The position numbers and the translations under genes are program-made. Source: Rhodococcus sp. IEGM 1379 (lineage in GTDB: Bacteria > Actinomycetota > Actinomycetes > Mycobacteriales > Mycobacteriaceae). Taken from it: a stretch of DNA of 64,000 nt. The DNA is taken from the NCBI RefSeq assembly GCF_030056815.1, contig NZ_JASHKR010000007.1, forward strand, positions 1 to 64,000. Direction: 5' to 3'. This document shows, piece after piece, positions 18,485-28,255 of this stretch. Numbering within the stretch: the first letter of the stretch is position 1; the number at the start of each line of letters is the position of its first letter. The notes beneath the pieces were generated by a model, which was not told where the DNA came from, did not search any database, and was given only the letters and a program-made list of their open reading frames with translations.

Positions 18485-19063
18485 TCAGGCAGGCTGTAGT
18501 TGCCGTCGCCGCAATCGGCTCGTGCCCCAAATCCACAGCCCCGCCCAGATGACGCCGAAAGCCCAACCGGCCAGGACGTCCGTCATCCAGTGTGCGGCCA
18601 GGTAGACACGAGAAAACCCGACGGCGACGGTATAGACCGCGAGCACCGCGAGCATGGTTACTTTTGTGAGCCTCGGCAATGTCAGCCGAATGATCACGGC
18701 GGCCACTACCGTCGCGAGAATCGCCGTCATCATCGCGTGCCCCGACGGGAACGAATACGAATCGATGTCGACGAGCCGCTCGGGAATAGGCGGACGGGTA
18801 CGCGTGAAGATGTGTTTGAGTTGCGTCATCACCAGCAACCCGGTGAGCATGGAACCCGCGACCAGTAGAGCGTCGACGCGTCGGGCGCGCATCTGCACAG
18901 CGTCGACGCGTCGGGCGCGCATCAGAAGTGTGATCGTCAGAACGCTCGCGATCGACCACGCGGCCAGGGTTCCGCCGCTGTCGGTGATGACGTCCACCAC
19001 GTCGACCAGCCACGGTGTGCGCGCACTTACGGCGCTGTCGAGTACCCAACTATCGAACGACAC
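18485..19063 (-). CDS. PAP2-family phosphatase, membrane-bound
   Basis: A 192-aa phosphatidic acid phosphatase/haloperoxidase-type enzyme with about five transmembrane helices. All three catalytic motifs are present: KHIFTRTRP (KX6RP), SYSFPSGH (PSGH) and SRVYLAAHWMTD (SRX5HX3D), so it should dephosphorylate a lipid or polyprenyl phosphate on the outer face. The GTG at 19063 follows GAGGAAACA and lies 7 bp after the stop of the large ATPase gene. An in-frame 30-bp tandem duplication gives MRARRVDAVQMRARRVDALL in a cytoplasmic loop. Confidence 0.9.
   Translation of the reverse strand: MSFDSWVLDSAVSARTPWLVDVVDVITDSGGTLAAWSIASVLTITLLMRARRVDAVQMRARRVDALLVAGSMLTGLLVMTQLKHIFTRTRPPIPERLVDIDSYSFPSGHAMMTAILATVVAAVIIRLTLPRLTKVTMLAVLAVYTVAVGFSRVYLAAHWMTDVLAGWAFGVIWAGLWIWGTSRLRRRQLQPA
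18869..18923 (-). repeat. Tandem 30-bp duplication in the PAP2 gene
   Basis: Two 25-base identical copies (18869-18893 and 18899-18923) with a period of 30 bp, giving an in-frame ten-residue duplication (MRARRVDAVQ/MRARRVDALL). Looks recent because the copies are identical. Confidence 0.9.
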
Positions 19064-19070
19064 TGTTTCC

Positions 19071-21713
19071 TCACGTCTCTTGCGGTTGTGCCCACGTGCG
19101 CATGACGTGATGGACACCGTCGCCGTCAACCCACCAGGGCACGGTCACGGTTCCCTCGGCCGCGCCGCTCAACCGGATCGTGAGCTCGTGGTGAATCATC
19201 ACCTCGCCCTCGGGCACCTCGCGCCCGAGCGCGGCAAATGCCAGGACGGCCCGCGGTTCCTCGGCCCACAACCGGGTAACTCCACTACTCGTGACCTGAC
19301 CGTCGACGGCCGACGACGCAGTCGCGATGTCCAGCAGATCAGCCAACGCTTCCGCGGTCTCGAAGCTGCCCAGGACTACTCGCTGCGCGGGCAACGCCGG
19401 ACCGAACCACGGCCGATCGAGCACCAGGGCGTCGCCGGGTTCGACGAGGTCACCGGACAGTCCGCGAACGAAGCTCGGCAGACTCAACTCGTCCAGATCG
19501 AGAACGCGACGCCGGGCGGCATCGGCCAGTAGACGATGGGCGCGTGCAACGACGGCCGGTGTGGGCATCCGCAAGGGATCCGCGAGTCGGTCGAGGAGGA
19601 GTTGAGCCAGTTCCGGGTCGTCGACGGTATCCGCCGCCAACACTCCGCGCAGATCGTCAGCTTCCGAGTGGTCTGCTGCGTCGAGCAATCCCTCGAACGT
19701 GCGGTCGTGGGGTGCTCGCAGCAAGCCCAGTGTCTCGCCGCCCAGTTCGGCATTCGAACGCAGCCACCACGCAGTGTACCCGCGGCGGTCACCCAGCAAC
19801 GGGCGCGTCGCGGGAGACTCCATGAGAAGCGACAATGCTGCCGCCCAACGGTTTTCGTCGACCAGATCGAGGTCACGCACAGCCTCGATATGCTCGGGGG
19901 CCTCGTCCAGAGTGTCCCACCACTGATCTTCGGAATCGAGATCGTGATCCGGTCCGGACGGCAACTCTTCCCGGAAGACGGTGAAGCCCCAACCGACGCC
20001 GACTACTCGAAGTGCCTGCTCCCCCACCTGTTCCACAAAACTCGGGTCCACGGTGCCGAACGGTGAATCGTCAACCAGCACGGTCGCCAACGGCGCTCCC
20101 GGCAGCAACAACTGATCGGCGGAGCGCAGTTCTCCGTCAGAGTCGGGAAGCAACACTTCACCGATCCACGACGGCAACGCACCCGGCGCGACATGCGCGG
20201 CCAAAGCCAACACCGTCGCCGCCAATTCCGTTGCGACGGAATCATCCTGATCGGCGGCGTCTTCGATGAGTGCGTGCAGTGCGGGGTCGGACAGCAAATC
20301 CGTTGCAGTCGCGCCCACAGCACCCAACCGCGAGAGCAACGGGTGCGATGCCTGCGGGTGAACCAGCCGTGTCCACGGCACCGGCGGCACGGAATCACCG
20401 AGTTCGGTACCCAGAACTACTGTTCGCGGACCGGTGACAATTCGCCCGTCCGACAACGGGACCGGCAGCGTACCAAGCTCTTCCACCGCCAGGGCGTCGA
20501 CGACCAGCGGTTCCAGAGCGCCGTAGAGACGCCACCACCACGACGGTTCCCGCTCGAGTCCGCTGAGCAGTTCCGCGATTCGCGCCAGCCCGATTCGGTG
20601 TGTCGACACTGCGGCTAGAGCACGTTCGTGGCGCGGACCCGAAAGCTCCGACACGACCAAGCCGCCGATGATATCGGTGAGCAACTCCGCCAACTCGTCA
20701 CTGAGCCCCGGAACCACGGACGCACGCTGCGGCGCCCGGTCCGGCTCACCCACGACGGGAAGCCAGGAATTTTCCTGCAGCTCCTTCAGAAGTGCCTCGC
20801 GCAGAAGCGAATCCGTCTCACTTCGCGCAAAGGCCGGCACCGGGACGAGCGCGGTTCGTTGATCGACCGGCAACGCTGCAACAAACTCTGCATATCCCTC
20901 TGCGAGCGGCGCGATGGGCGCACCGGGCAGGATTCGTCGCCGATCCGGCTGCATCGCGATGTCTGCGACAACCAGCGTCGGAATGGACAGTTCTTCATCG
21001 GATCGCGTCGGTGCCCGGAGAACGTCGTCACCAACCGGCGCGACCACTCCGTGCTTGACGGGAACAATCCAGCGAGCACGGGCCGTTCGGTACTGCCACC
21101 ACACCTGGGAATTGATCGAGACTTCGATCAGTCCGGATTCCAGGACTCGCTCGGTTCGTTCAAAAGTTTTGTCGCCCAGACGAATCGAAGACAATCCGGG
21201 AAGTTCGAGCAGCAGATCAACTGCCTCGGCAGCCATCCGGGACACCAAGGCGGCACCGTCGACATCATCGCGAAGTGTCAGCACCACCTCGGAATCGGCG
21301 CCGGCACCGGGCCTCTCGGCCGACGGCCACACGAGCCGCAGCACGGGCACTCCCGAGTCCGGAACTCGCAGGCCGGCTTTCTCGATCTCTTCACGAGTCC
21401 TCTTGGCGGAGAACCGAATCGAACCGGTCGTCGACCGCAACTCGAGCTCGTCACTGACTGACAACACCGCCGAGAATCCGACACCGTATCGACCCACGAC
21501 GCCATCGTCGGCGTCGACCTTGCCGGAAGCCCGGAGCGCGGTGAGTGCGTGAACACCGTCCTCGTCGAGCGGCCGGCCGGTATTGGCGACGGTCAGAACC
21601 TCACCGTCCAACACAACACTCAAGGATCCCGGCATGCCTGCTCTCGACGCCGCATCGGCAGCATTCTGAGCCAACTCCGTCAGCAACCGGTCGCGGTAAC
21701 CCGCTGCGGCCAA
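19071..21713 (-). CDS. Sacsin/Hsp90-fold ATP-binding protein (GHKL)
   Basis: A large cytoplasmic protein of at least 880 aa. The N-terminus carries a GHKL/Hsp90-type ATP site: ELAQNAADAA (N-box, Asn binding Mg-ATP), VANTGRPLDEDG (G1-like) and GVVGRYGVGFSAVLS (G2-like). The remaining 700 residues are unlike Hsp90 and have many acidic, Leu-rich repeats without a recognised catalytic motif. Resembles the sacsin N-terminal domain family common in Actinobacteria. The first usable start is a TTG at 21713, yet about 34 further codons up to the DUF3027 stop read like family sequence (DPFAAAALREATLRAW) and lack a normal start. In a run with DUF3027 and the PAP2 gene. Function unknown; chaperone-like activity is an inference. 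Confidence 0.82.
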   Translation of the reverse strand: MAAAGYRDRLLTELAQNAADAASRAGMPGSLSVVLDGEVLTVANTGRPLDEDGVHALTALRASGKVDADDGVVGRYGVGFSAVLSVSDELELRSTTGSIRFSAKRTREEIEKAGLRVPDSGVPVLRLVWPSAERPGAGADSEVVLTLRDDVDGAALVSRMAAEAVDLLLELPGLSSIRLGDKTFERTERVLESGLIEVSINSQVWWQYRTARARWIVPVKHGVVAPVGDDVLRAPTRSDEELSIPTLVVADIAMQPDRRRILPGAPIAPLAEGYAEFVAALPVDQRTALVPVPAFARSETDSLLREALLKELQENSWLPVVGEPDRAPQRASVVPGLSDELAELLTDIIGGLVVSELSGPRHERALAAVSTHRIGLARIAELLSGLEREPSWWWRLYGALEPLVVDALAVEELGTLPVPLSDGRIVTGPRTVVLGTELGDSVPPVPWTRLVHPQASHPLLSRLGAVGATATDLLSDPALHALIEDAADQDDSVATELAATVLALAAHVAPGALPSWIGEVLLPDSDGELRSADQLLLPGAPLATVLVDDSPFGTVDPSFVEQVGEQALRVVGVGWGFTVFREELPSGPDHDLDSEDQWWDTLDEAPEHIEAVRDLDLVDENRWAAALSLLMESPATRPLLGDRRGYTAWWLRSNAELGGETLGLLRAPHDRTFEGLLDAADHSEADDLRGVLAADTVDDPELAQLLLDRLADPLRMPTPAVVARAHRLLADAARRRVLDLDELSLPSFVRGLSGDLVEPGDALVLDRPWFGPALPAQRVVLGSFETAEALADLLDIATASSAVDGQVTSSGVTRLWAEEPRAVLAFAALGREVPEGEVMIHHELTIRLSGAAEGTVTVPWWVDGDGVHHVMRTWAQPQET

Positions 21714-21811
21714 ATCGGATTCGGTGGCCGCGTCTTCACGTAATCGGGTAGGCGAATCCGCCCACGCCCGTAGCGTGGCCTCGCGGAGCGCCGCCGCCGC
21801 GAACGGGTCGT

Positions 21812-22618
21812 CTACTCGGTGGATACCGAATCCGAATCTTCGGCGACTGCATCGTCTGCGGCCTGTGCCGGCATGACAGTCATCTCGATAGCCCCGTCGT
21901 CATAGGCGTCGAACGCCGGTGAACCGGCACCAAGCGGGAGGGTGGTGTCGGAATGCGCGCCGCAGCCGTAATTGGCGTGCACTACACGGCCATCAGCGGA
22001 AAGTTCGTTGCCGCACACACCGAATGCAGCGTGCAACGATCCCGCCAGCGGAAGGAAGAAGCCGCACAGCCCACACGTGGACGGAGCTGCCTTCGCCATT
22101 TCCGATTCAGGCCCGAAGTCTCCCTCGAACCAGCGCTGAGCCGCCTCCAGTCGACCCTCGCGGCTCATGACCTTCTTGCGTCCGAAACCGAGTTCCAGTG
22201 CAACGTCGTCGACCTCGGGATCACCAGTGGCGACATATCCGGGGGCAAGACGCGGATCCTGCGCCGGCGGAGCCAACAGATCGCCGACCGACAAGTCTCC
22301 GGGACGAATCCGCTGATCCCAGGGCAGCCACGCGGGCGCCACCAATGCATCGGGGCCGGGCAACAAAGCGAGTTCACTGATGGTGGCCCGGTGATCGTTC
22401 GGACCGGCCGCTACGACAACGGCCCATTGCCACCCGTTGTAACCGGGAATGTCTGCGGCGAATCGATGGGTAGCGGCAAATTCATCCTCCGCCGTGACGC
22501 CGAGGTATGCGCCGACGCCACCCTCGTGCAGCTCTACAACAGCTGCTCGGGCAAGCTCGACGGCATCGGCCAGTACGGGGCGCGGCACTGCACGCTCTGG
22601 AGAAGTAGCAACACTCAC
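21812..22618 (-). CDS. DUF3027 protein with zinc-ribbon-like cysteines
   Basis: A 268-aa conserved actinobacterial protein, function unknown. N-terminal region VLADAVELARAAVVELHEGGVGAYLGVTAEDEFAATHRF, then a Trp-rich core (GYNGWQWAVVV, PAWLPWDQRIRPGDLSVGDLLAP). The C-terminal part carries cysteine pairs CGLCGFFLP and CGNELSADGRVVHANYGCGAH that look metal-binding. Acidic tail. The start is set at the GTG at 22618, next to a GGAGGA that is unusually close; a later GTG is possible. Divergent from the cyclotransferase gene and directly upstream of the GHKL ATPase. It corresponds, I believe, to Rv0877. Confidence 0.82.
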   Translation of the reverse strand: MSVATSPERAVPRPVLADAVELARAAVVELHEGGVGAYLGVTAEDEFAATHRFAADIPGYNGWQWAVVVAAGPNDHRATISELALLPGPDALVAPAWLPWDQRIRPGDLSVGDLLAPPAQDPRLAPGYVATGDPEVDDVALELGFGRKKVMSREGRLEAAQRWFEGDFGPESEMAKAAPSTCGLCGFFLPLAGSLHAAFGVCGNELSADGRVVHANYGCGAHSDTTLPLGAGSPAFDAYDDGAIEMTVMPAQAADDAVAEDSDSVSTE

Positions 22619-22677
22619 TCCTCCAGTTTGCCGCACCACTAGAAGTCCGCAACGCACTGGGCTGCAATGCTGGACAG

Positions 22678-23514
22678 ATGAGTAGGTCACGCGCCGGTTC
22701 CGCAGCTGTCGTCTCAGCACTCGCAGTGATCACTTCGGTCGTGACGGGCTGCTCGCCGACGGGTCCCGGAACCCCTGCTGTAGGCGACAACGGGCCGGTA
22801 CCGACCTTGTCCGTCGAGGTCGTCGACGTCTATCCGCATGACGCCGACGCCTTCACCCAAGGCTTGGAGATCGACGGCGACAGACTTTACGAAAGCACCG
22901 GGCGCGTCGGCGAGTCGTGGGTGCGTTCGACGGAGATCGGTAGTGTCCCGGGTTCCGGCCCCGAAATCGCCCGAGCGGATCTGGCGCCACCGTTGTTCGG
23001 TGAAGGCATCACCGTCTCCGGAAACTCACTGTGGCAATTGACGTGGAAGAACGGCGTCGCAATCGTCCGTGACAAGGACACTCTCGTCGAACGTGGCAGA
23101 TTTCCGCTCACCACCCAAGGTTGGGGCATCTGCTCGCTCGAGGATCGGTTGGTAACCAGCGACGGATCGTCCACCCTGACGTTCCACGATCCGGATACTT
23201 TCGACGCAATCGGTTCCGTCGAGGTGACTCGCGACGGTAAACCGCTCGCGAATCTGAATGAACTGGAATGCACCGACGACGGAACCGTCTACGCAAACGT
23301 CTGGCAGACGGACACGATCGTGTCGATAGATCCGGAAGATGGTCAGGTGACCAGCGTGATCGACGCGTCGGCCCTGCGCACCCGACTGAACACCGATGGG
23401 TCTACTCGCCCCGTCGATGTTCTCAACGGAATCGCGCAGATACCCGGAACCGACCGCTTTCTTCTCACCGGTAAGTACTGGCCACAGATATTCGACGTGC
23501 GATTTGTGGCCTGA
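22678..23514 (+). CDS. Glutaminyl-peptide cyclotransferase-like lipoprotein
   Basis: A 278-aa exported protein. Signal peptide with a lipobox (VTGC, Cys at about residue 25), so it should be anchored to the outer face of the membrane. The mature part is the five-bladed beta-propeller glutamine cyclotransferase type: DADAFTQGLEI, LYESTGRVGESWVR, LFGEGITV, LWQLTWKNG, GWGICSLEDRLVTSDGSSTLTFHD, LNELECTDDGTVYANVWQTD, LNGIAQIPGTDRFLLTGKYWP. The family converts N-terminal Gln to pyroglutamate. Divergent from DUF3027; monocistronic by spacing. Confidence 0.88.
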   Translation: MSRSRAGSAAVVSALAVITSVVTGCSPTGPGTPAVGDNGPVPTLSVEVVDVYPHDADAFTQGLEIDGDRLYESTGRVGESWVRSTEIGSVPGSGPEIARADLAPPLFGEGITVSGNSLWQLTWKNGVAIVRDKDTLVERGRFPLTTQGWGICSLEDRLVTSDGSSTLTFHDPDTFDAIGSVEVTRDGKPLANLNELECTDDGTVYANVWQTDTIVSIDPEDGQVTSVIDASALRTRLNTDGSTRPVDVLNGIAQIPGTDRFLLTGKYWPQIFDVRFVA

Positions 23515-23581
23515 ATCGACTTTGCCGCACAACTCGTCAGGGGTGTGCGTGGTCGCCTCCGCAGTACTAGGACAGAATTGA

Positions 23582-25282
23582 GTGGTGACCGGACCGCGCG
23601 AACCCTACGACCCCGATACTCGGCGAATTCCGAACGAGTCCACGAGGCAGACCGACTCCTCTGGTCAGGCTGTCCACCCGGGTTACGACAACTACCCACC
23701 GGCTGCACGTCCGTCCGGCCGACGTGCTCCGTTGCCTCCGCTGCACCCCATTTCCGAATCCCGTGACAAAGCTTCTGACACGTCCGATTCGAAGGGTTCC
23801 GGCTCGAAAGGCGATCCTGCCGACGCTCCCAAGGCCCCGCCGATGCCGCGCAAGCTCACGGTCACCCGAGTCGCGGCGATGCGCAGTCGAGAACTGACCA
23901 ACAAAGGTATTGCGACGTTCCAGCGTGCGGCCAAGGCCGACGGCGCCGACAAGTCCGGCCTGACTGCTTTGACGTACGCGGTGATGACCAACAACGCGAC
24001 CGACGCCGCTCTCGCTGTGGCCCTGGCAAATACGTTGTTCTTTTCCGCTGCCACCGGCGAGGACAAAACGAAGGTCGCTCTCTACCTCCTGATCACCATC
24101 GCTCCGTTCGCAGTGATCGCACCGCTCATCGGACCAATGCTGGACCGGTTGCAGCGCGGGCGCAGAATCGCGCTGGCATCGTCGTTCGGCATTCGAACGT
24201 TGTTGGCACTGATCCTGGTGTTCAACTTCGACAGCTGGATCCTGTATCCGGCCGCGCTGGGCATGATGGTTCTGAGTAAATCGTTCTCGGTACTCAAGAG
24301 CGCAGTCACTCCACGTGTGCTCCCGCCCGAGATAGACCTGGTCAGAGTCAATTCTCGGCTCACGGTTTTCGGATTGATCGGTGGGACTATCTGCGCCGGC
24401 GGCGTCGCGGGCGCACTGGCTCTGGCGTTCAAATCCCCCGGAGCACTGTGGTTCGCCGTGGTGGTCACCATTTTCGGCGCGTATCTGAGTATGCGAATTC
24501 CGTCGTGGGTCGAAGTCACCGAAGGCGAAGTTCCCGCCACCATCACCTACCACCCGGACGAGACACATCACGCCGGCAGTGGACGTGTCCCTGGCATCAA
24601 GAACGCCAAGGTGCGCCAGCCACTCGGACGCGCCGTCATCATCGGTTTGTGGGGCAACGGAACAATTCGTGTTCTGACCGGTTTCCTCACGCTGTACATC
24701 GCGTTTGTCGCCAAATCTCGAACCGACCACGAACCTCTGCAGCAGGCCATGATGCTCGGCTTGGTCGGCGCCGCTGCAGGCTTGGGCAACTTCGGCGGCA
24801 ACGCGGCCGGCGCACGACTCAAACTGGGCAGACCGGCCGTCGTCGTTCTTCGATGCACTGCATCCGTCTGGATCATTGCGGTCATCGCAGCGCTGACCGA
24901 CAACCTGATGACAGCCGCTCTGGCCACTCTGATCGCGTCGGCTGCCAGCGCTTTGGCAAAGGTTTCACTCGACGCGTCACTGCAGCACGATCTGCCCGAA
25001 GAATCGATCGCTTCCGGATTCGGTAGATCCGAAACCGTCCTTCAGCTGAGTTGGGTACTGGGTGGCGCGCTGGGCGTTCTGCTGCCTACTGAATACTGGA
25101 TCGGGTTCACTGTCGTTTCCGTGTTCTTGACGATCGGTCTTCTGCAGACGTTCCTGTGTTACCGAGGCAGCTCACTTCTGCCCGGACTGGGCGGCAAGCG
25201 ACCCGACTTGGCCGAGCAAGAAGTGACAGAAGTGATCTACACCGGCAAATCCGATCGAGGACAAGGAAGTACTCCGCAGTGA
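23582..25282 (+). CDS. Large MFS transporter (Rv0876c-like)
   Basis: A 566-aa protein with a long disordered N-terminal region (about 90 residues, Pro/Ser-rich, basic) followed by an MFS core of about 12 helices starting near residue 140 (SGLTALTYAVMTNNATDAALAVALANTLFF). PLIGPMLDRLQRGRRIAL marks the helix 2-3 loop. Similar in size and neighbours to mycobacterial Rv0876c. Two adjacent GTG codons (23582, 23585) can serve as start. The stop overlaps the DUF2771 start by four bases (GTGA), so the two are coupled. Substrate unknown. Confidence 0.87.
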   Translation: MVTGPREPYDPDTRRIPNESTRQTDSSGQAVHPGYDNYPPAARPSGRRAPLPPLHPISESRDKASDTSDSKGSGSKGDPADAPKAPPMPRKLTVTRVAAMRSRELTNKGIATFQRAAKADGADKSGLTALTYAVMTNNATDAALAVALANTLFFSAATGEDKTKVALYLLITIAPFAVIAPLIGPMLDRLQRGRRIALASSFGIRTLLALILVFNFDSWILYPAALGMMVLSKSFSVLKSAVTPRVLPPEIDLVRVNSRLTVFGLIGGTICAGGVAGALALAFKSPGALWFAVVVTIFGAYLSMRIPSWVEVTEGEVPATITYHPDETHHAGSGRVPGIKNAKVRQPLGRAVIIGLWGNGTIRVLTGFLTLYIAFVAKSRTDHEPLQQAMMLGLVGAAAGLGNFGGNAAGARLKLGRPAVVVLRCTASVWIIAVIAALTDNLMTAALATLIASAASALAKVSLDASLQHDLPEESIASGFGRSETVLQLSWVLGGALGVLLPTEYWIGFTVVSVFLTIGLLQTFLCYRGSSLLPGLGGKRPDLAEQEVTEVIYTGKSDRGQGSTPQ

Positions 25283-25770
25283 TCATGCGTACAAGAACAA
25301 AGAAGATCGTGGCTGCGATCAGTGTCCTGATGGTGGTGGCACTAGTTGCTTACGTCTCGGTTCTGTTCGTGATCATCAAGAACATCAACGACGAGCCCGA
25401 CAAGCTCCCGCAGATCACTGCCTACGCTCACGGTCGGACCATCGAAACCCAGCCGGCGGGCTTCTGCACGATCGACCTGTCGCAGTGCGCACAGATCGGC
25501 GATATCTACGAGCTCGACGTGCCGCAGGGATCCGCGTTGCAGTTGTCGTTGTCGAAGGACGTCTCGTCTGCGGAATGGGCGATGCTCGCCGTCTACGAAG
25601 ACGCGGACGGCAATCAGTCCGGCGAACCTCGCTTCTTCAAGGCTGACGAGGCGATGGCAGTCACCGTCGAAGCGCAGCCACAGAAGCAACTTGTGGGAGT
25701 GGAGATTCACCTTGCTGTCGGTGAAGGCAGCGAACAGGGACTCCTGATCTGGTCGATCAAGACCAGCTGA
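25279..25770 (+). CDS. DUF2771-type membrane-anchored protein
   Basis: A 163-aa protein with one N-terminal transmembrane helix (about residues 10-32: IVAAISVLMVVALVAYVSVLFVIIK) and an extracytoplasmic domain with a Cys pair (FCTIDLSQCAQIG) likely to form a disulfide. Matches Rv0875c in size and position. The GTG at 25279 overlaps the MFS stop and lies 9 bp after AGGAAG; an ATG six bases later is the alternative. Probably a partner of the transporter encoded upstream. Confidence 0.82.
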   Translation: MIMRTRTKKIVAAISVLMVVALVAYVSVLFVIIKNINDEPDKLPQITAYAHGRTIETQPAGFCTIDLSQCAQIGDIYELDVPQGSALQLSLSKDVSSAEWAMLAVYEDADGNQSGEPRFFKADEAMAVTVEAQPQKQLVGVEIHLAVGEGSEQGLLIWSIKTS

Positions 25771-25783
25771 CCCACCCAGTACA

Positions 25784-25824
25784 AAAAATGCCCTGCACAC
25801 CGAATCGGCGTGCAGGGCATTTTT
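25784..25824. terminator. Bidirectional rho-independent terminator
   Basis: Perfect 15-bp stem AAAAATGCCCTGCAC with its complement, A-tract on one side and T-tract on the other. It lies between the convergent DUF2771 and cold-shock genes. Confidence 0.9.
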
Positions 25825-25841
25825 CTTGCTTCGCTGGTTGA

Positions 25842-26255
25842 TCAGCTGTCGAGCTCGCGGGCCACCGCACGGACAACCTCGGAAATCCGCTGAGCAGTCT
25901 TGCGGTCCGGATACTTTCCGTTGCGCAGGTCAGGCTGAACCTTGGCTTCGAGCAGCGTGATCATGTCCTCGACCATGCCGTGCAGTTCGTCCGGCGTGTG
26001 TTTGCGGACAACAGGCTCACGACGCTGCGTCGACGCACCGCGCAGAGTCGGGGCAGGCTCGAGAACCTTCAGGCTCAGTGCCTGCGGACCGCGTCGGCCG
26101 GCCGCCATGCCGAATTCGACCTTCTGGCCCGCTTTCAGACCCTCCACACCTTCAGGAAGGGCAGAGGCCCGTACGTAGACGTCCTCCCCTTCTTCCTGCG
26201 ACAAAAAGCCGAAACCCTTTTCGACGTCGTACCACTTCACCTTGCCGGTCGGCAC
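25842..26255 (-). CDS. cspB: Cold-shock domain protein with C-terminal extension (CspB)
   Basis: A 137-aa protein. Residues 1-65 form a cold-shock domain that binds single-stranded nucleic acid: [17 protein letters not shown] (RNP1-like KGFGFL) and [10 protein letters not shown] (RNP2-like; Tyr and Arg where Phe and His are usual). A 70-residue extension follows with [39 protein letters not shown]-type content, including [14 protein letters not shown] and [12 protein letters not shown]. It matches mycobacterial Rv0871. GTG start at 26255; the open frame continues upstream to 26465 but the extra residues do not belong to the family. Confidence 0.9.
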   Translation of the reverse strand: MPTGKVKWYDVEKGFGFLSQEEGEDVYVRASALPEGVEGLKAGQKVEFGMAAGRRGPQALSLKVLEPAPTLRGASTQRREPVVRKHTPDELHGMVEDMITLLEAKVQPDLRNGKYPDRKTAQRISEVVRAVARELDS

Positions 26256-26478
26256 CGCGTTCACCCGCTCATCACTCGACTGGGGCTTGTCGCCCCAATA
26301 TTCTCGGGAGGCTCGAGTACGAGCCCCATGGTCCTGCTCAGCTTCGATCGAGAGGTTCGACCGAAGAATGCAAAAGAACGCGCCCCGAACTTGCTTGACG
26401 GGACGCGCAGTCACTCCACAGTCTACCTGTGAGCAACCGGTATCGGCACTCGCGTTTACGGGCACTACCCTTGTAGCT

Positions 26479-26706
26479 GTGGACTCTCAACCGAACCCGA
26501 GCACTTCCGGCACCGGAAACGGCCTCTTTCGAATCGCGATGGGCCTGTTTCTTGTCGGGTTACTCGCCATCGTGGCCATCTTCGCGGTCAAAATCTTCAG
26601 CGACACTCCTCCGGGATTGGTGCTGTACCTGTTCGCGTTGGCTTGCCCGGTCGGTTTCCTCCTGGCCATCGTCTACACGTTGACGTCCGGTCGACGCGCA
26701 CGCTGA
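26479..26706 (+). CDS. Small two-helix membrane protein
   Basis: A 75-aa protein with a polar N-terminus (about 17 residues) and two transmembrane helices ([21 protein letters not shown] and [22 protein letters not shown]), ending TSGRRAR. Start is a GTG at 26479. A TACCCT box lies 7 bp upstream and there is no ribosome-binding site, so the mRNA is probably leaderless. Divergent from cspB and 34 bp before the YccF gene. Function unknown. Confidence 0.7.
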   Translation: MDSQPNPSTSGTGNGLFRIAMGLFLVGLLAIVAIFAVKIFSDTPPGLVLYLFALACPVGFLLAIVYTLTSGRRAR

Positions 26707-26740
26707 ATTCCCTCACATACCTACCGAAAGGTCACTGACC

Positions 26741-27130
26741 ATGAGATTTATTCTGAATGTCATCTGGTTGGTCCTCGGCGGTCTGTGGCTGGCGCTGGGA
26801 TATTTGATCGCCGGCATCATCTGCTGCATTCTCATCATCACGATTCCCTTCGGCATCGCGGCCTTCCGTATCGGTATCTATGCCCTCTGGCCGTTCGGCA
26901 AGACCGTCGTCGACAAGCCGACGGCCGGTGTCGGGTCGATGATCGGCAATGTCATCTGGTTCATCGTCGCCGGTATCTGGTTAGCCATCGGGCACATCGT
27001 CACTGCTGTCGCGATGGCAATCACGATCATCGGAATCCCCCTGGCCATCGCGAATCTGAAGATGATTCCGATCTGCTTGATGCCCCTGGGCAAGGAGATC
27101 GTCGACGTAGACCGCGTCAGCTACGCATAA
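26741..27130 (+). CDS. YccF-family membrane protein
   Basis: A 129-aa integral membrane protein of the YccF domain family, built from two repeats of a long helix followed by IPFGIAAFRIGIYALWPFGK and IPLAIANLKMIPICLMPLGK. The PFGK/PLGKEIV elements are the family signature. Located before rpfA as in mycobacteria (Rv0870c). An AAGG precedes the ATG. Function unknown. Confidence 0.88.
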   Translation: MRFILNVIWLVLGGLWLALGYLIAGIICCILIITIPFGIAAFRIGIYALWPFGKTVVDKPTAGVGSMIGNVIWFIVAGIWLAIGHIVTAVAMAITIIGIPLAIANLKMIPICLMPLGKEIVDVDRVSYA

Positions 27131-27155
27131 GCCCCGCAGCTGTTCCAGATAACAG

Positions 27156-27171
27156 TGTGACCTTAATCACA
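27156..27171. promoter_or_regulatory. CRP/GlxR-type site TGTGA-N6-TCACA
   Basis: A perfect TGTGA-CCTTAA-TCACA palindrome 432 bp before the rpfA start and upstream of the riboswitch. CRP control of rpfA is known in M. tuberculosis and GlxR control of rpf genes in corynebacteria, so cAMP-dependent control here is a well-founded inference. Confidence 0.75.
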
Positions 27172-27185
27172 TTACGGATCGATAA

Positions 27186-28154
<969 letters not shown>

Positions 28155-28208
28155 GACCGCGATCTCGCGTTCCGCTCGAACGCACAGCAGCAACGAAGAC
28201 ACAGCAAC

Positions 28209-28244
28209 GAAGAAGGCCCGCACCGATTGGTGCGGGCCTTCTTC
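28209..28244. terminator. Terminator after rpfA
   Basis: Perfect 16-bp stem (GAAGAAGGCCCGCACC) with a four-base loop GATT, just past the rpfA stop and before the converging small gene. Confidence 0.9.
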
Positions 28245-28255
28245 GTGGTTGGTCG

